Positions 25,284 to 34,273 of a stretch of 64,000 nt of DNA are shown here, in pieces (positions within the stretch are counted from its first letter, which is position 1; each line of letters begins with the position of its first letter). The notes beneath the pieces were generated by a model. The model had not been told where the DNA came from, made no database searches, and saw nothing but the letters and a program-made list of their open reading frames with translations. The position numbers and the translations under genes were made by a program. This DNA is from CAYMUR01 sp964393615 (lineage in GTDB: Bacteria; Planctomycetota; Planctomycetia; Pirellulales; Pirellulaceae): positions 27,927-91,926 of the forward strand of contig CAYMUR010000011.1 of NCBI GenBank assembly GCA_964393615.1, given 5' to 3'.

Positions 25284-26369
25284 ATGGCTGAGCAGTTTGG
25301 AGAAAAGTCGCATGAAGCGACGCCATTGCGGCGGCAAAAAGCGCGTGAGGAAGGTCATGTTGCCAAGAGCCAGGATCTCGCATCAGCAGTACTTCTGCTG
25401 GGTGCTGTGTTTTTACTGGTCTATGTGGGGCGTGACCTGGTGAATTTTTTTGGGCATTATACTCAGAGACAATTTGGTGGAGGTAACGACCTCACTGGCA
25501 GCCTGGATACAGCATTAGCCGAAAGTAACTACTTGTTGCTGGAGCTGGCAAAAGTGACGTTTCCCGTATTCGCCATTTTGTTGTTGGTAGCGGTATTGAT
25601 CAACGTTGCTCAAGTTGGCGTGCTGTTTGTGCCGCGGCGTCTCGCCTTGGATATGTCTCGAATAAGTCCTCTTCGTGGATTACAGAGATTGTTCTCACTG
25701 CCAACCTTCATGCGATTTGCTTTTGGTGTCTTCAAGGTGATTGTTGTTAGCGTCGTTGCCGCCTGGAGCCTTTGGGGAGACCGGACAGCGATTTTGTCGT
25801 TAAGTGGATTGTCTGTGGGAGGTATTGCACAGGCTGTGTTTCAGTTGATGTTTTGGACGACCCTTAAGATTGGTGGCGCACTGTTGGTTTTGGCTGTCTT
25901 GGATTACGCATTTCAACGCTGGAAATATGAGCAGGATTTACGGATGACAACGCAGGAGTTGCGAGAAGAACTCAAATCATTGCAAGGTGATCCACAGCTC
26001 GTTGCCCGCCGGCGTGCTATTCAGCGGCAACTTGTACTGAATCGTTTGAATATGCTAGTACCCAAGGCGGATGTGGTGGTAACTAATCCCACTAGATTGG
26101 CTGTGGCCATCCAGTACGATCTCGAAACCATGGTAGCTCCGGTTGTCGTGGCCAAAGGAGCGGGAGTTTTAGCACAACGCATCCGTCGCCTTGCACTGGA
26201 TGCGAATATTCCAATGGTGGAACGTAAGGATTTGGCAAGGTCTCTGTATAAACAAGTCGAGCCGGGGCATCCTATCCCGACAGCAGAATATGCTGCGGTG
26301 GCCGAAATTTTGCGGTATGTGTATCAGATTCAAGGAAAGACGCTGCCCGAAGCACGCCAAGCGGGATAA
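25284..26369 (+). CDS. flhB: Flagellar export switch protein FlhB
   Basis: 361 residues. The start M-A-E-Q-F-G-E-K-S-H-E-A-T-P-L-R-R-Q-K-A-R-E-E-G is classic FlhB, four membrane segments lie between about 28 and 210, and the cytoplasmic domain follows. The autocleavage site reads N268-P-T-R instead of the near-universal N-P-T-H, within V-V-V-T-N-P-T-R-L-A-V-A. FlhB, with FliK, switches export from hook to filament subunits. Cleavage needs mainly the Asn and Pro, so function may remain. The next 700 bp are gene-poor. Confidence 0.94.
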   Translation: MAEQFGEKSHEATPLRRQKAREEGHVAKSQDLASAVLLLGAVFLLVYVGRDLVNFFGHYTQRQFGGGNDLTGSLDTALAESNYLLLELAKVTFPVFAILLLVAVLINVAQVGVLFVPRRLALDMSRISPLRGLQRLFSLPTFMRFAFGVFKVIVVSVVAAWSLWGDRTAILSLSGLSVGGIAQAVFQLMFWTTLKIGGALLVLAVLDYAFQRWKYEQDLRMTTQELREELKSLQGDPQLVARRRAIQRQLVLNRLNMLVPKADVVVTNPTRLAVAIQYDLETMVAPVVVAKGAGVLAQRIRRLALDANIPMVERKDLARSLYKQVEPGHPIPTAEYAAVAEILRYVYQIQGKTLPEARQAG

Positions 26370-27069
26370 AATCCGTTGCTGTCTTTGTGGTGTGGACGGG
26401 CAAAATGAAAACGTGTTTTGGAATGAACTGCATGGCTGCTAAAAATACCAGCGTAGAGAGTACAGCCAACGGGCAATGATTAGCTTGACGACAATTTGAC
26501 GAAACAAAATGTTTTGACGGATAAGTCACTGGCAAGCACCGAATTGTATAGATTGATGAACAATGAGTCGTTTCATGGTTCGTGGGAAGCAAGGACCTCT
26601 TGGTTTTACCCCGAAACGGATTGTTGCAGTCCGTTTTGTGTTGGTGCTGTGTTTGCAAGCACAGTATCTCTTTTGGCTTGGCGAGTTGTGGGTTGCGGTT
26701 GGCATGTCATTTCTTTTGTGCATCTGAAAAAAAGTCAACGTCAGCTCTTATCGTTGCATCAAGCGTAATGCCTGTCTTAACGGGTAAGCAGCGACTTGGT
26801 GGCAGGTAAGGGACGTCAATCGGTATCCCTTCTTTCAGCGGTTGGTGGTCGGTTTCTTGCCAGGGCGTTCAGGGCTAGTGCTATGCCTGATCGCACTGCG
26901 ACTGCATGACGTCATGCATGGGGTGCTTGCGGTCATGTGCGTTTAATTCGAGAAACAGGTCTGGACACTTTGTGAATGATTTATTAACCTCCCGCCCTCT
27001 TCTCAACAAGAACGTTCTTGTTTTCCTTTTTAGTTGATTGTCAAGATGAAAGTGCCTTTCTAGCGCGCG
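26370..27069. other. 700-bp gene-poor stretch between flhB and flhA
   Basis: No frame here has a good start and recognisable content; the longest on the plus strand (about 26496-26768) is Cys- and Trp-rich and looks random. A weak GG-N10-GC match (26847-26860, TTGC conserved, TGGCAC poorly) and a perfect 18-base palindrome (27005-27022) lie in the second half. It may be the separate promoter region of the flhA-flhF-flhG-fliA set. Confidence 0.5.
27005..27022. promoter_or_regulatory. Perfect 18-base palindrome upstream of flhA
   Basis: AACAAGAACGTTCTTGTT is its own reverse complement and ends 47 bp before the flhA ATG. It could be an operator for a dimeric regulator. The downstream TTCCTTTTT also allows reading it as a weak intrinsic terminator with an ACGT loop. 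Confidence 0.4.
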
Positions 27070-29157
27070 ATGAGTATATTTGCGCAATCTCGAAGCTTCA
27101 TCCTGCCGGTGGCCATCATCACCAGTGTGTTGGTGATATTGATACCGCTGCCGACGGTCGTGATGGATTTATTACTGGCGGCGAATATTACGCTGGCAGT
27201 GATCGTGCTTTTGACTACTATCTATGTGCGAACACCGTTAGAGTTTAGTGTGTTTCCGTCTATATTGCTGGCAGCTACGTTGGGACGACTCGTGCTCAAT
27301 GTAGCAACGACACGGCTCATTCTGACACGTGCCGAGACAGATGGCTTGCGGGCAGCTGGAGGGGTCATACAAGCATTCGGTGAATTTGTGGCCGGTGATG
27401 TGATCGTAGTGGGCCTGATTATTTTTGTGATTATCGTTGTCATTCAATTTGTCGTCATTACCAAGGGTGCGACTCGTATTAGTGAGGTGGCGGCGCGTTT
27501 TGCATTGGATGGAATGCCGGGTCGACAGATGGCAATTGACGCTGACCTGAATGCTGGCATTGTCGATGAAAAAGAGGCACAGCGGCGTCGTGAAGAGATT
27601 ACTGAGCAAGCTGATTTTTATGGTGCCATGGATGGTGCCAGCAAGTTCGTGCGGGGGGATGCCATTGCTGGGATTATTATAACGTTAATCAATATTGGTG
27701 GTGGTTTGTTTATTGGTGTGTTTCACGCGCAAATGACAGTTGCGACTGCAGTGTCTCAGTTTACAAGACTTACGATTGGGGACGGGTTGGTGACCCAGAT
27801 CCCTGCGTTTCTTGTCTCTTTGGCTGCTGGTTTGTTGGTAACTCGAAGCACGAAGCGTGTTGATTTGCCGACGGAGTTTCTGTCGCAGTTGCTTGCACGG
27901 CCACAGGCCTTGGTGGTGGCTGGTGGTTTTCTGGTAGTTCTTGTGTTTACAAATTTACCGACCATTCCTCTGGTGATTGTTGGGGGAAGCTGTTTCGGTC
28001 TTGCATTGACGGTTCAAAAGGAAAAGCAGCGTCATCGTGAGAAGGCGGCCACCGCCCAGAAGGTTCAGGCGGATGAGGCTGCTGAAGTGGCGCCGCGAAT
28101 AGAGGATTTTTTGGCGATTGACCCCATGGAAATGGAGATTGGCGTGGGGTTGATTCGTCTGGCGGATCCCGGTCGTGGAGGGGATTTGTTGCAGCGTATT
28201 ACAGGTGTTCGTCAACATGTGGCAAGTGAGCTGGGGGTTATTCTTCCCAAGGTCAGGATTCGCGACAATATGCGGTTGGGAGAGAATCAGTACCAAATCA
28301 AGATTGCCAATAATTCTGTTGCGGACGGTGAGGTGCTTCCGGATCATCTTTTGGCGATGGACTCTGGGATGACGCAGGGTGCTGTGGATGGGGTTCCGGT
28401 TCGTGATCCGGCTTTTCAGCAGCCGGCGACATGGATTCAGCCGGGTGTCCGCGATCGTGCGGAAATGTTGGGTTATACGCCTGTTGAGCCGGCGGCGGTG
28501 TTGGCGACGCATTTGCAAGAGGTGGTTCGCCAGCATGCGGATGAATTGTTGACGCGTGACACGACTCGCCAGCTGGTGGATGAGTTAAAAAAAACTTCGC
28601 CAGCTGTCGTTGACGAGTTGATTCCTGGGGTAATGAAGCTGGGTGAAGTTCAGCAAATACTTCAGATGTTGCTGCATGAAGGGCTGTCTGTCCGTCAGTT
28701 GGGTCTGGTGCTCGAAACATTGGGTGATTATGCCAGTAAAACCAAGGATCCGATCTGGTTATCGGAATATGTGCGTCACCGTTTGGCGCGAACTACCTGT
28801 ACTCAGTATCGTGATGAGGATGGTCGGCTGTATGTGGTCACGCTCGATCCGGCGCTCGAGGATCGGATTTCTGCGGGAATCGAGCACGGTGAACGCGGGT
28901 TGTTTATCCGTATGTCACCTCAGGCAATCGATGTTACTTGTGACCAGGTTGCGCAGGAGGTTGCTGAGCTTGTGCGATCCGGTCGTACGCCGATTGTTTT
29001 GGTGAGTCCTCAGATCCGGCCAGGTTTCAGGCAGTTGATATCCAGTAAATTGCCCAGAGTTGTGGTTTTGAGTTACAACGAAATTACTCGAGATACCCAG
29101 GTGGAGTCGGTGGGTATGGTCACTGATGCCGAGCCTGGGGTTGTTGGAAGTCGGTGA
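27070..29157 (+). CDS. flhA: Flagellar export gate protein FlhA
   Basis: 695 residues, the normal FlhA length. The first 310 or so form about eight membrane helices with the FHIPEP signature region (A-T-R-L-V-L-N-V-A-T-T-R type, here L-G-R-L-V-L-N-V-A-T-T-R-L-I-L) and the loop D-A-D-L-N-A-G. The C-terminal 360 residues form the cytosolic ring that docks chaperone-substrate complexes. FlhA drives export with the proton gradient. flhF follows after 45 bp, a common order. Confidence 0.96.
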   Translation: MSIFAQSRSFILPVAIITSVLVILIPLPTVVMDLLLAANITLAVIVLLTTIYVRTPLEFSVFPSILLAATLGRLVLNVATTRLILTRAETDGLRAAGGVIQAFGEFVAGDVIVVGLIIFVIIVVIQFVVITKGATRISEVAARFALDGMPGRQMAIDADLNAGIVDEKEAQRRREEITEQADFYGAMDGASKFVRGDAIAGIIITLINIGGGLFIGVFHAQMTVATAVSQFTRLTIGDGLVTQIPAFLVSLAAGLLVTRSTKRVDLPTEFLSQLLARPQALVVAGGFLVVLVFTNLPTIPLVIVGGSCFGLALTVQKEKQRHREKAATAQKVQADEAAEVAPRIEDFLAIDPMEMEIGVGLIRLADPGRGGDLLQRITGVRQHVASELGVILPKVRIRDNMRLGENQYQIKIANNSVADGEVLPDHLLAMDSGMTQGAVDGVPVRDPAFQQPATWIQPGVRDRAEMLGYTPVEPAAVLATHLQEVVRQHADELLTRDTTRQLVDELKKTSPAVVDELIPGVMKLGEVQQILQMLLHEGLSVRQLGLVLETLGDYASKTKDPIWLSEYVRHRLARTTCTQYRDEDGRLYVVTLDPALEDRISAGIEHGERGLFIRMSPQAIDVTCDQVAQEVAELVRSGRTPIVLVSPQIRPGFRQLISSKLPRVVVLSYNEITRDTQVESVGMVTDAEPGVVGSR

Positions 29158-29202
29158 TTTGCAGTATGGGTTGGTCGTCTTCGAGGAAGGAATTTTGTAG
29201 GA

Positions 29203-30393
29203 ATGAACTTTAAAACTTTTCGTGCCAAAACAATGCAAGCTGCCTTGGATATGGTTCGTCGGGAGATGGGGCCTGATGCGTCTGTGTTGCATACTCGGCA
29301 GATTCCCAGGGGTGTGTTGCCTTGGCTAACCGGGGCGAAGGCTGTCGAGGTCATGGCCTCGACTAATGTCACGGTGCCGCGGCAACTGTCTGCGCAAGGG
29401 GGGGTGTCTTTAGAGCTGGGGCCGGAGTCAGAGGGGACTTTGGGGGAGCGTGAAGTTGCGTCGCGTGGCGATGAATCAGAAGTTTATGATTTTCGTTCCC
29501 GCTATCGGGATGATATGAAGAAGCAGTTGGATGATTTGCAATCTTTGGTGGAGCAGTTGTGTCTGCGTGATCGTCAGGTCGACCGTCCGGAAATGCCTGA
29601 TTCGTTATTTCAGCTTTTTACCGCATTGATCGAAGCTGAGATTGACGAGCGCCTTGCCAGGGAGCTCGTTGACTATGTGAAAAACGAAGCGTCTGCCGCG
29701 GAGTTGGGTGACGTTTTGCAGCTTACTTCGATTGCTGGCCGGTTGGTTGAAAAGCAAATTCAAGTGACAGGTCCGTTGCGAGTTGAGTCGGGCAGTCGCC
29801 GTCTGGTGGCTCTGGTGGGTCCCACGGGCGTAGGGAAAACAACCACCATTGCCAAGTTGGCGGCCAATTATCGGCTTCGCGAAAAGGCTAGAATTGGCTT
29901 GGTCACCGTCGATACGTATCGTATTGCTGCGGTCGACCAGCTAAGGACCTATGCTGACATTATTGATCTGCCGATGGAGGTTGTTGCGACGCCTTCTGAA
30001 ATGCGGGGGGCTCTGGAGAAGCTCAGGGGGTTGGATTTGATACTCATGGATACGGCCGGACGAAGTCCGCGTGATGAAATTAAAATTCAAGAGTTGAAGT
30101 CGATCCTGAATGAGGCTCAGCCAGACGAAGTGCATCTGGTGCTCAGTAGTGCCTCTAGGACCTCGCATCTGTTGAAGACAGTGAGTCAGTTTGACGAGGT
30201 GGGGACGACGGCCTTGTTGTTGACGAAATTAGATGAATCGACAGGGCTCGGAAATTTGTTGCCCCTGTTTCAAGATGGGAAATTGCCTTTGAGTTATCTT
30301 ACCAATGGTCAAAACGTTCCCGACGATATTGAGCCAGCAAGTGCCCGCTGTCTCGCCGAGGGGATCTTGCAGGTTGAGTCTTTGGGTGATTGA
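29203..30393 (+). CDS. flhF: Flagellar placement GTPase FlhF
   Basis: 396 residues, an SRP-type GTPase. It starts M-N-F-K-T-F-R-A-K-T-M-Q-A-A, the FlhF B-domain motif. The N domain follows at about 130-195, then the G domain with P-loop V-G-P-T-G-V-G-K-T-T-T (206-213), D-T-Y-R-I-A-A-V-D-Q-L, D-T-A-G-R and T-K-L-D-E. FlhF recruits early basal-body parts to the cell pole and works with FlhG, coded next. The start is supported by AGGAA before the ATG. Unlike its neighbour FlhG, all nucleotide-binding motifs are intact. Confidence 0.95.
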   Translation: MNFKTFRAKTMQAALDMVRREMGPDASVLHTRQIPRGVLPWLTGAKAVEVMASTNVTVPRQLSAQGGVSLELGPESEGTLGEREVASRGDESEVYDFRSRYRDDMKKQLDDLQSLVEQLCLRDRQVDRPEMPDSLFQLFTALIEAEIDERLARELVDYVKNEASAAELGDVLQLTSIAGRLVEKQIQVTGPLRVESGSRRLVALVGPTGVGKTTTIAKLAANYRLREKARIGLVTVDTYRIAAVDQLRTYADIIDLPMEVVATPSEMRGALEKLRGLDLILMDTAGRSPRDEIKIQELKSILNEAQPDEVHLVLSSASRTSHLLKTVSQFDEVGTTALLLTKLDESTGLGNLLPLFQDGKLPLSYLTNGQNVPDDIEPASARCLAEGILQVESLGD

Positions 30394-30460
30394 GCAGGGT
30401 TAAGCGGCTCTGGTACTTTGGGAAAGCGTGGGATCGTCTGGCTATGCCAGGTGCGTCGGT

Positions 30461-31393
30461 ATGAATGATCAGGCCTCAGAATTGCGAAGTCTAGTAAGCG
30501 CTACGGCGGCGCCCTGGGCGGAACCGAATCTCAGTCCGCCATGCATGGCGGTTTTGGTTGGGGCAAAAGCTGGCGTTGGTACGACAACGTTGTCAGTCAA
30601 TATGTCAATCGCCTTGGCTCAGTTGGGTCATCGTGTCGTCCTGGTGGATGCACATCTGGGGCGTTCTGGTGTTGCAGAGATGTGCCGGATGCGTGAGCGG
30701 TACGGTATTTTTGATCTCTTGGCGGCTCGCCGTGATATACACGAGGTACTTGAGCCAGGGCCCTTGGGGATCCAGGTGTTGCCGGGAACGTGGGGGCCAG
30801 AGGATCTTGCCGAGATTTCGCAGTTCAGTAAACAGCGATTGGTGTCACGCTTGCTGACCCTTTCCCCCCATGCCGATTGGATTGTGGTGGATGCGGGAAG
30901 TCAGTCCGGTGCTTTGTTGGCCGATCTTTGCCAGGCGGCACGGACTGTTTGTATGGTGACAAGCCCGGAAACGATTTCCGTGATGGATGCTTATGCTACC
31001 ATCAAATCGTTGGTGCAAGGCAGTTTTGTGCCTTCGCTACGATTGGTGGTCAATCAAGCTACTAGCCAGCATGTAAGCGACGAGGTAAATGCCAGGCTTG
31101 CCAAGTCGTGCGAGCGATTTTTGAGATTGCCATTGGGGGCAGGGGTTACCGTTCCGCTGGATGAGCAGGTTATTTCGGCTGCCGAGATGGGGGGGTTGTT
31201 GATGACCAAGTCACCGACGTCCCCCGCTGCAAGGGCTGTTGAGAAATTGGTGACAAGTTTGGTTGCTGATTTTGAAACGGGTCAGAAAGGTATCGCTGCG
31301 CCAAGCGCCTCCGATTCTAAGCCGAGGCACGTTCGTTTCGGTAAGAAAAACGATAGGTATGACCCATGGAAAAAAATAAAAAAAATCGCTTAA
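30461..31393 (+). CDS. flhG: FlhG/FleN-like MinD-family protein with altered P-loop
   Basis: About 310 residues from the ATG at 30461 (AGGTG at seven bases); a GTG at 30428 is an alternative start. The deviant Walker A reads G-A-K-A-G-V-G-T-T-T (34-43): the signature lysine Lys36 is kept, but the P-loop lysine is Thr41. The next motif is V-D-A-H-L-G-R-S-G instead of V-D-A-D-L-G. The C-terminus is very basic (K-K-N-D-R-Y-D-P-W-K-K-I-K-K). FlhG counts flagella by stimulating FlhF GTPase and restraining the regulator. The changes resemble CpaE-like relatives that bind ATP poorly. Position after flhF makes the FlhG role likely. Confidence 0.82.
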   Translation: MNDQASELRSLVSATAAPWAEPNLSPPCMAVLVGAKAGVGTTTLSVNMSIALAQLGHRVVLVDAHLGRSGVAEMCRMRERYGIFDLLAARRDIHEVLEPGPLGIQVLPGTWGPEDLAEISQFSKQRLVSRLLTLSPHADWIVVDAGSQSGALLADLCQAARTVCMVTSPETISVMDAYATIKSLVQGSFVPSLRLVVNQATSQHVSDEVNARLAKSCERFLRLPLGAGVTVPLDEQVISAAEMGGLLMTKSPTSPAARAVEKLVTSLVADFETGQKGIAAPSASDSKPRHVRFGKKNDRYDPWKKIKKIA

Positions 31394-31498
31394 CTTGTTT
31401 GCCTCTTGTAGCCGACTTTGGTAAAGCGGTGTTGCTGTGCAACGGGCGTTCCAATTGGGAGGGATACGCTAAGTTTAAGGCTCAGAAATCGAGTTGGC

Positions 31499-31750
31499 AT
31501 GGTCAGGTTTTACGCAGGTTTCCTAGGGCTGGTAGCTTTTGTGACTTCGATGGCGCGCGGGTTGATCCACGGGGGTGGCACAGAATCAATATTGAAAGTA
31601 TCCGTGGTCTGTTTTTTTCTGTTTGGTGTCATTGGAATGTTGATCGGTCGTATTGCGGAATGGACCGTCGATGAATCGGTGCGAATGAAAGTTCGCTCGA
31701 GTGTGTCAAGTGAGGGCAATAGGGAATCAGTCACGTCAGCTGACGCTTGA
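31499..31750 (+). CDS. Small two-helix membrane protein between flhG and fliA
   Basis: 83 residues from the ATG at 31499, with two hydrophobic segments (about 4-20 and 31-52) joined by a short loop and a polar C-terminal tail. It resembles no family I recognise. It lies on the same strand between flhG and fliA, so it is probably cotranscribed and may act at the membrane in flagellar control. The frame continues upstream without a clear start. Confidence 0.5.
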   Translation: MVRFYAGFLGLVAFVTSMARGLIHGGGTESILKVSVVCFFLFGVIGMLIGRIAEWTVDESVRMKVRSSVSSEGNRESVTSADA

Positions 31751-31950
31751 GGTGATGAGTCCATGTGCTGGGTTTTTGTCCCATCCCATGGACACACCGA
31801 CTCGACAGGATGTTGAAAGCGGTAAGAGGCAATTGGCGATAAATTCGAGGCCAAAATTGGTAATCACTGGCCTTCGGATGAAATATCGAATCACCATACG
31901 GGATTCGTAACCGTCGTTTGCCTGTAAATACTGACATCATGGAGGATGGC

Positions 31951-32748
31951 ATGGCGTTGACGCTGAAAATGCAAAAAACTCCCAAAGCGGATATGGATTG
32001 TATTTGGGATGAATATAAAAAGGATCAGACCAACCAAACGATCCGGAATCGGCTTATCGAAGAATATTTGCCGCTCGTGAAATATAACGGCGAACGCATC
32101 TGGGCCAGGTTGCCGGAGGGAGTAGAATTAGACGACCTTATCTCGGCAGGGATTTTTGGATTAATGGATGCCATTGATGCATTCGATCTGACCCGCGGTG
32201 TAAAGTTCGAAACGTATTGTGTTCCGCGGATTCGCGGTGCGATGCTCGATGAATTACGAACGATGGATTGGGTACCGCGTCTGGTAAGGTCCAAAGCGAG
32301 CAAATTGGGAGAAGCTACAAAAACACTTGAAGCGCGCCTGGGGCGCCGACCAACTGAACGTGAATTAGCGGAATATATGGAAATCAGTGTCAAGGAACTT
32401 GAAAAGATGATCCTTGATGCCAATGCGGTCAATCTGATTAGTCTGAATAAAAAATGGTATGAAACCAATAGTTATAAGGACGTACGAGAAATAGATATTC
32501 TCGAGGACAAGAAAGGCGAGGATCCGACCCGGCGTGTTTTTAAGCACGACCTCATGAGGTTGGTGACGAAAGGCCTTAATCGTAACGAACGATTGATCAT
32601 CATTCTCTATTATTATGAAGAAATGACAATGAAAGAGATTGGCGCTACACTCGATTTAAGTGAAAGTCGTGTAAGTCAAATGCATAGTAGCATCGTGAAC
32701 CGCCTTCAAAAACAATTGGGCAGACGGCGCCCTGAATTTGGCACATAA
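31951..32748 (+). CDS. fliA: Flagellar sigma factor FliA (sigma-28/WhiG type)
   Basis: 265 residues from the ATG at 31951, with GGAGG at five bases. Region 2 (Y-L-P-L-V-K-Y, D-L-I-S-A-G-I-F-G-L-M-D-A-I-D-A-F-D) and region 4 with its helix-turn-helix (M-T-M-K-E-I-G-A-T-L-D-L-S-E-S-R-V-S-Q) are intact, and the R-I-R-G-A-M-L-D-E-L-R segment is typical of FliA and WhiG. It should drive late flagellar genes, none of which are in the window; its anti-sigma factor FlgM is also absent. In-frame starts at 31918 (TTG) and 31939 are less likely. Confidence 0.95.
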   Translation: MALTLKMQKTPKADMDCIWDEYKKDQTNQTIRNRLIEEYLPLVKYNGERIWARLPEGVELDDLISAGIFGLMDAIDAFDLTRGVKFETYCVPRIRGAMLDELRTMDWVPRLVRSKASKLGEATKTLEARLGRRPTERELAEYMEISVKELEKMILDANAVNLISLNKKWYETNSYKDVREIDILEDKKGEDPTRRVFKHDLMRLVTKGLNRNERLIIILYYYEEMTMKEIGATLDLSESRVSQMHSSIVNRLQKQLGRRRPEFGT

Positions 32749-32760
32749 GATGTTCTGTTG

Positions 32761-32784
32761 TGCGTGTGTTTTGAATGACACGCA
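32761..32784. terminator. Hairpin between converging fliA and the zinc-ribbon gene
   Basis: TGCGTGT and ACACGCA form a perfect seven-base-pair stem with a ten-base loop, 12 bp after the fliA stop and 12 bp before the end of the converging gene. No clear T-run follows on either strand, so it may act as a weak two-way terminator or with Rho. Confidence 0.35.
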
Positions 32785-32796
32785 GCATGTTGTTGT

Positions 32797-33429
32797 CTAG
32801 GCCGGGAACAACCAGGCAAGATATAATAACAGTACGATCGTGGTTCCGAGCAGAATTACGATCACAAGCCGTTCTCGTTGTGTGACAGGTGTCGACGAGG
32901 TAGAATTTGTCTCGATGCCTGTGCCCCAGTCGTGGTCACACCATTCACAGTGGCGGTAAAACTGGGCGAGGTATATCTCGTCACAGAGGGGGCAAATAAG
33001 GGTCAGGCGTTCTTCGTCACTATGTTGATCTGTTTCGCTCGTAGACTCGGGCAACGGCAATGGGTCGACGGTTAGTTGCTGGCCTTTTTCCCCACAAATA
33101 GGACAGATGGTTTGGCGATTCTTACCACATCCGGGACACCTCGGCCAAGAATCAGTTGATGTTGTTGGTAGAGCGATAGAGGTGGTCTCGTTTTGTGAAT
33201 GCAATGTATTTTCAAACTCGCTGACGAGCGCTCGGGCACGGTCAGTGTGTTCCGGTGCCACAACAACGGCAGGAGATGTTTTGTAGCCTGGTGGCAATTC
33301 ACCGATTCCGACTTGTAACGCTTCGTTTTGAACCAGTGCAAAGATTCCGCGTTGCCCCAGGAAATCCTTCAAGAGGTGCGCCTGACTGCTATTTGCTGCG
33401 GAATAAATAACGTGGTACGAGTCGGCCAT
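32797..33429 (-). CDS. DUF2007-like protein with two zinc ribbons and a C-terminal anchor
   Basis: 210 residues. The N-terminal domain (1-75: Y-H-V-I-Y-S-A-A-N-S-S-Q-A-H-L-L-K, then P-A-V-V-V-A-P-E-H-T-D-R-A) resembles the DUF2007 family, a small domain thought to act in signal transduction. Two Cys4 zinc ribbons follow (Cys98/101/109/112 and Cys146/149/161/164) and one membrane helix at 188-208 at the very end, which suggests a tail-anchored cytoplasmic protein. It converges on fliA and has no same-strand neighbour close by. The role is unknown; proteins with this architecture often occur as orphan genes in planctomycetes (inference). Confidence 0.75.
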   Translation of the reverse strand: MADSYHVIYSAANSSQAHLLKDFLGQRGIFALVQNEALQVGIGELPPGYKTSPAVVVAPEHTDRARALVSEFENTLHSQNETTSIALPTTSTDSWPRCPGCGKNRQTICPICGEKGQQLTVDPLPLPESTSETDQHSDEERLTLICPLCDEIYLAQFYRHCEWCDHDWGTGIETNSTSSTPVTQRERLVIVILLGTTIVLLLYLAWLFPA

Positions 33430-34273
33430 ATTTCATTTATCAGGAAACATGTCAATGTACCGTATCGCTTGCTAGAAATCACTACCGGAAGCCAAAATCA
33501 AAGGAATTTTCGGCCCTTTATGATTTCTCGCTAAAAGCGACGCAGGCGTGTCATAGTGAATTGGATTTGGTTGCGGAAGGGAGTAGGTTGAAATTGGGAT
33601 TAGCCGGCTGCAAAATGTTTGCAGGCGGAACTTGTTGTTTGTCAGGACGGTCTTGAGAGAGGGTCGTTACGAGGGGAAATGACCAGCACCCCGCGTTACG
33701 CTAGGAGCAGAATGGTCAATCCAACGGTCGACGAGCGTCTCAAGACTTTGGGTAACCCAAAGATCGTAACTGAGGAAATGTTCGAGTGGTACGGAAATAT
33801 GTCCCACATCGTGTCCAGATGTTAATGTCAATTGCAAGGTGGGTGACAATTCGTTTTGCATGGTTGTTCCTCCCATACTCATGCGCGCTCTGGTTTTCGG
33901 CGCTGTTGATTTCACACGGGGTTATCGTCCGTGCGTTCCTTGGATGACAGGGGACATGGTTGACGTCCCGTTCGTATTTTAGACGAAATGACGATAAAAG
34001 GTGTTCGCGCAAAAAAATAAAAAAGGCATAATCGTAACGATTTTCGCGACGCGAAATGGTGAGTGATGCTTCGGTTCTGGGGACAAAGCAACGCGTTGTG
34101 TTAGCGCAGTAAGCAGTTTTGTCAGTGAGAAATCCTGTTGGCGACCTCATGGTTGTTGCGTTTAGCCATTAAAAAAATGGTGCAACAATCATGTGGCGGT
34201 TTACCGCAAATTAGGGTCACCAATGGGTGGCTCCATCGGAGAGACACGTCAGTTATGGAGGGGCGCAAGAGAA
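33430..34273. other. 840-bp gene-poor stretch with hairpins
   Basis: No convincing gene. Two perfect small hairpins stand out: TCGCT-AAA-AGCGA near 33529 and CTGCAAA-ATG-TTTGCAG at 33608-33624. A long two-part hairpin lies at 34148-34193 (listed separately). A minus-strand frame of 136 codons (33740-34150) has no ribosome site and no family-like content. Confidence 0.5.
34148..34193. repeat. Long inverted repeat with nested hairpin
   Basis: CATGGTTGTTGC (34148-34159) pairs with GCAACAATCATG (34182-34193) with one G-T mismatch, and inside it CCAT pairs with ATGG around a run of seven A. It lies 80 bp after the end of the minus-strand SDR gene, so it could be its terminator or a separate structured element. 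Confidence 0.55.

Noticed and set aside
26496..26768. 90-codon plus-strand frame between flhB and flhA
   Set aside because: Composition is odd (Cys, Trp and His rich), there is no ribosome site and no recognisable motif.
26847..26860. Sigma-54 promoter for flhA
   Set aside because: Only GG and TTGC with correct spacing match; the upstream box TGGTCG is poor and the site is over 200 bp from flhA.
33740..34150. 136-codon minus-strand frame in the gene-poor stretch
   Set aside because: Its ATG lies inside the inverted repeat at 34148, no ribosome site precedes it, and the product is not family-like.
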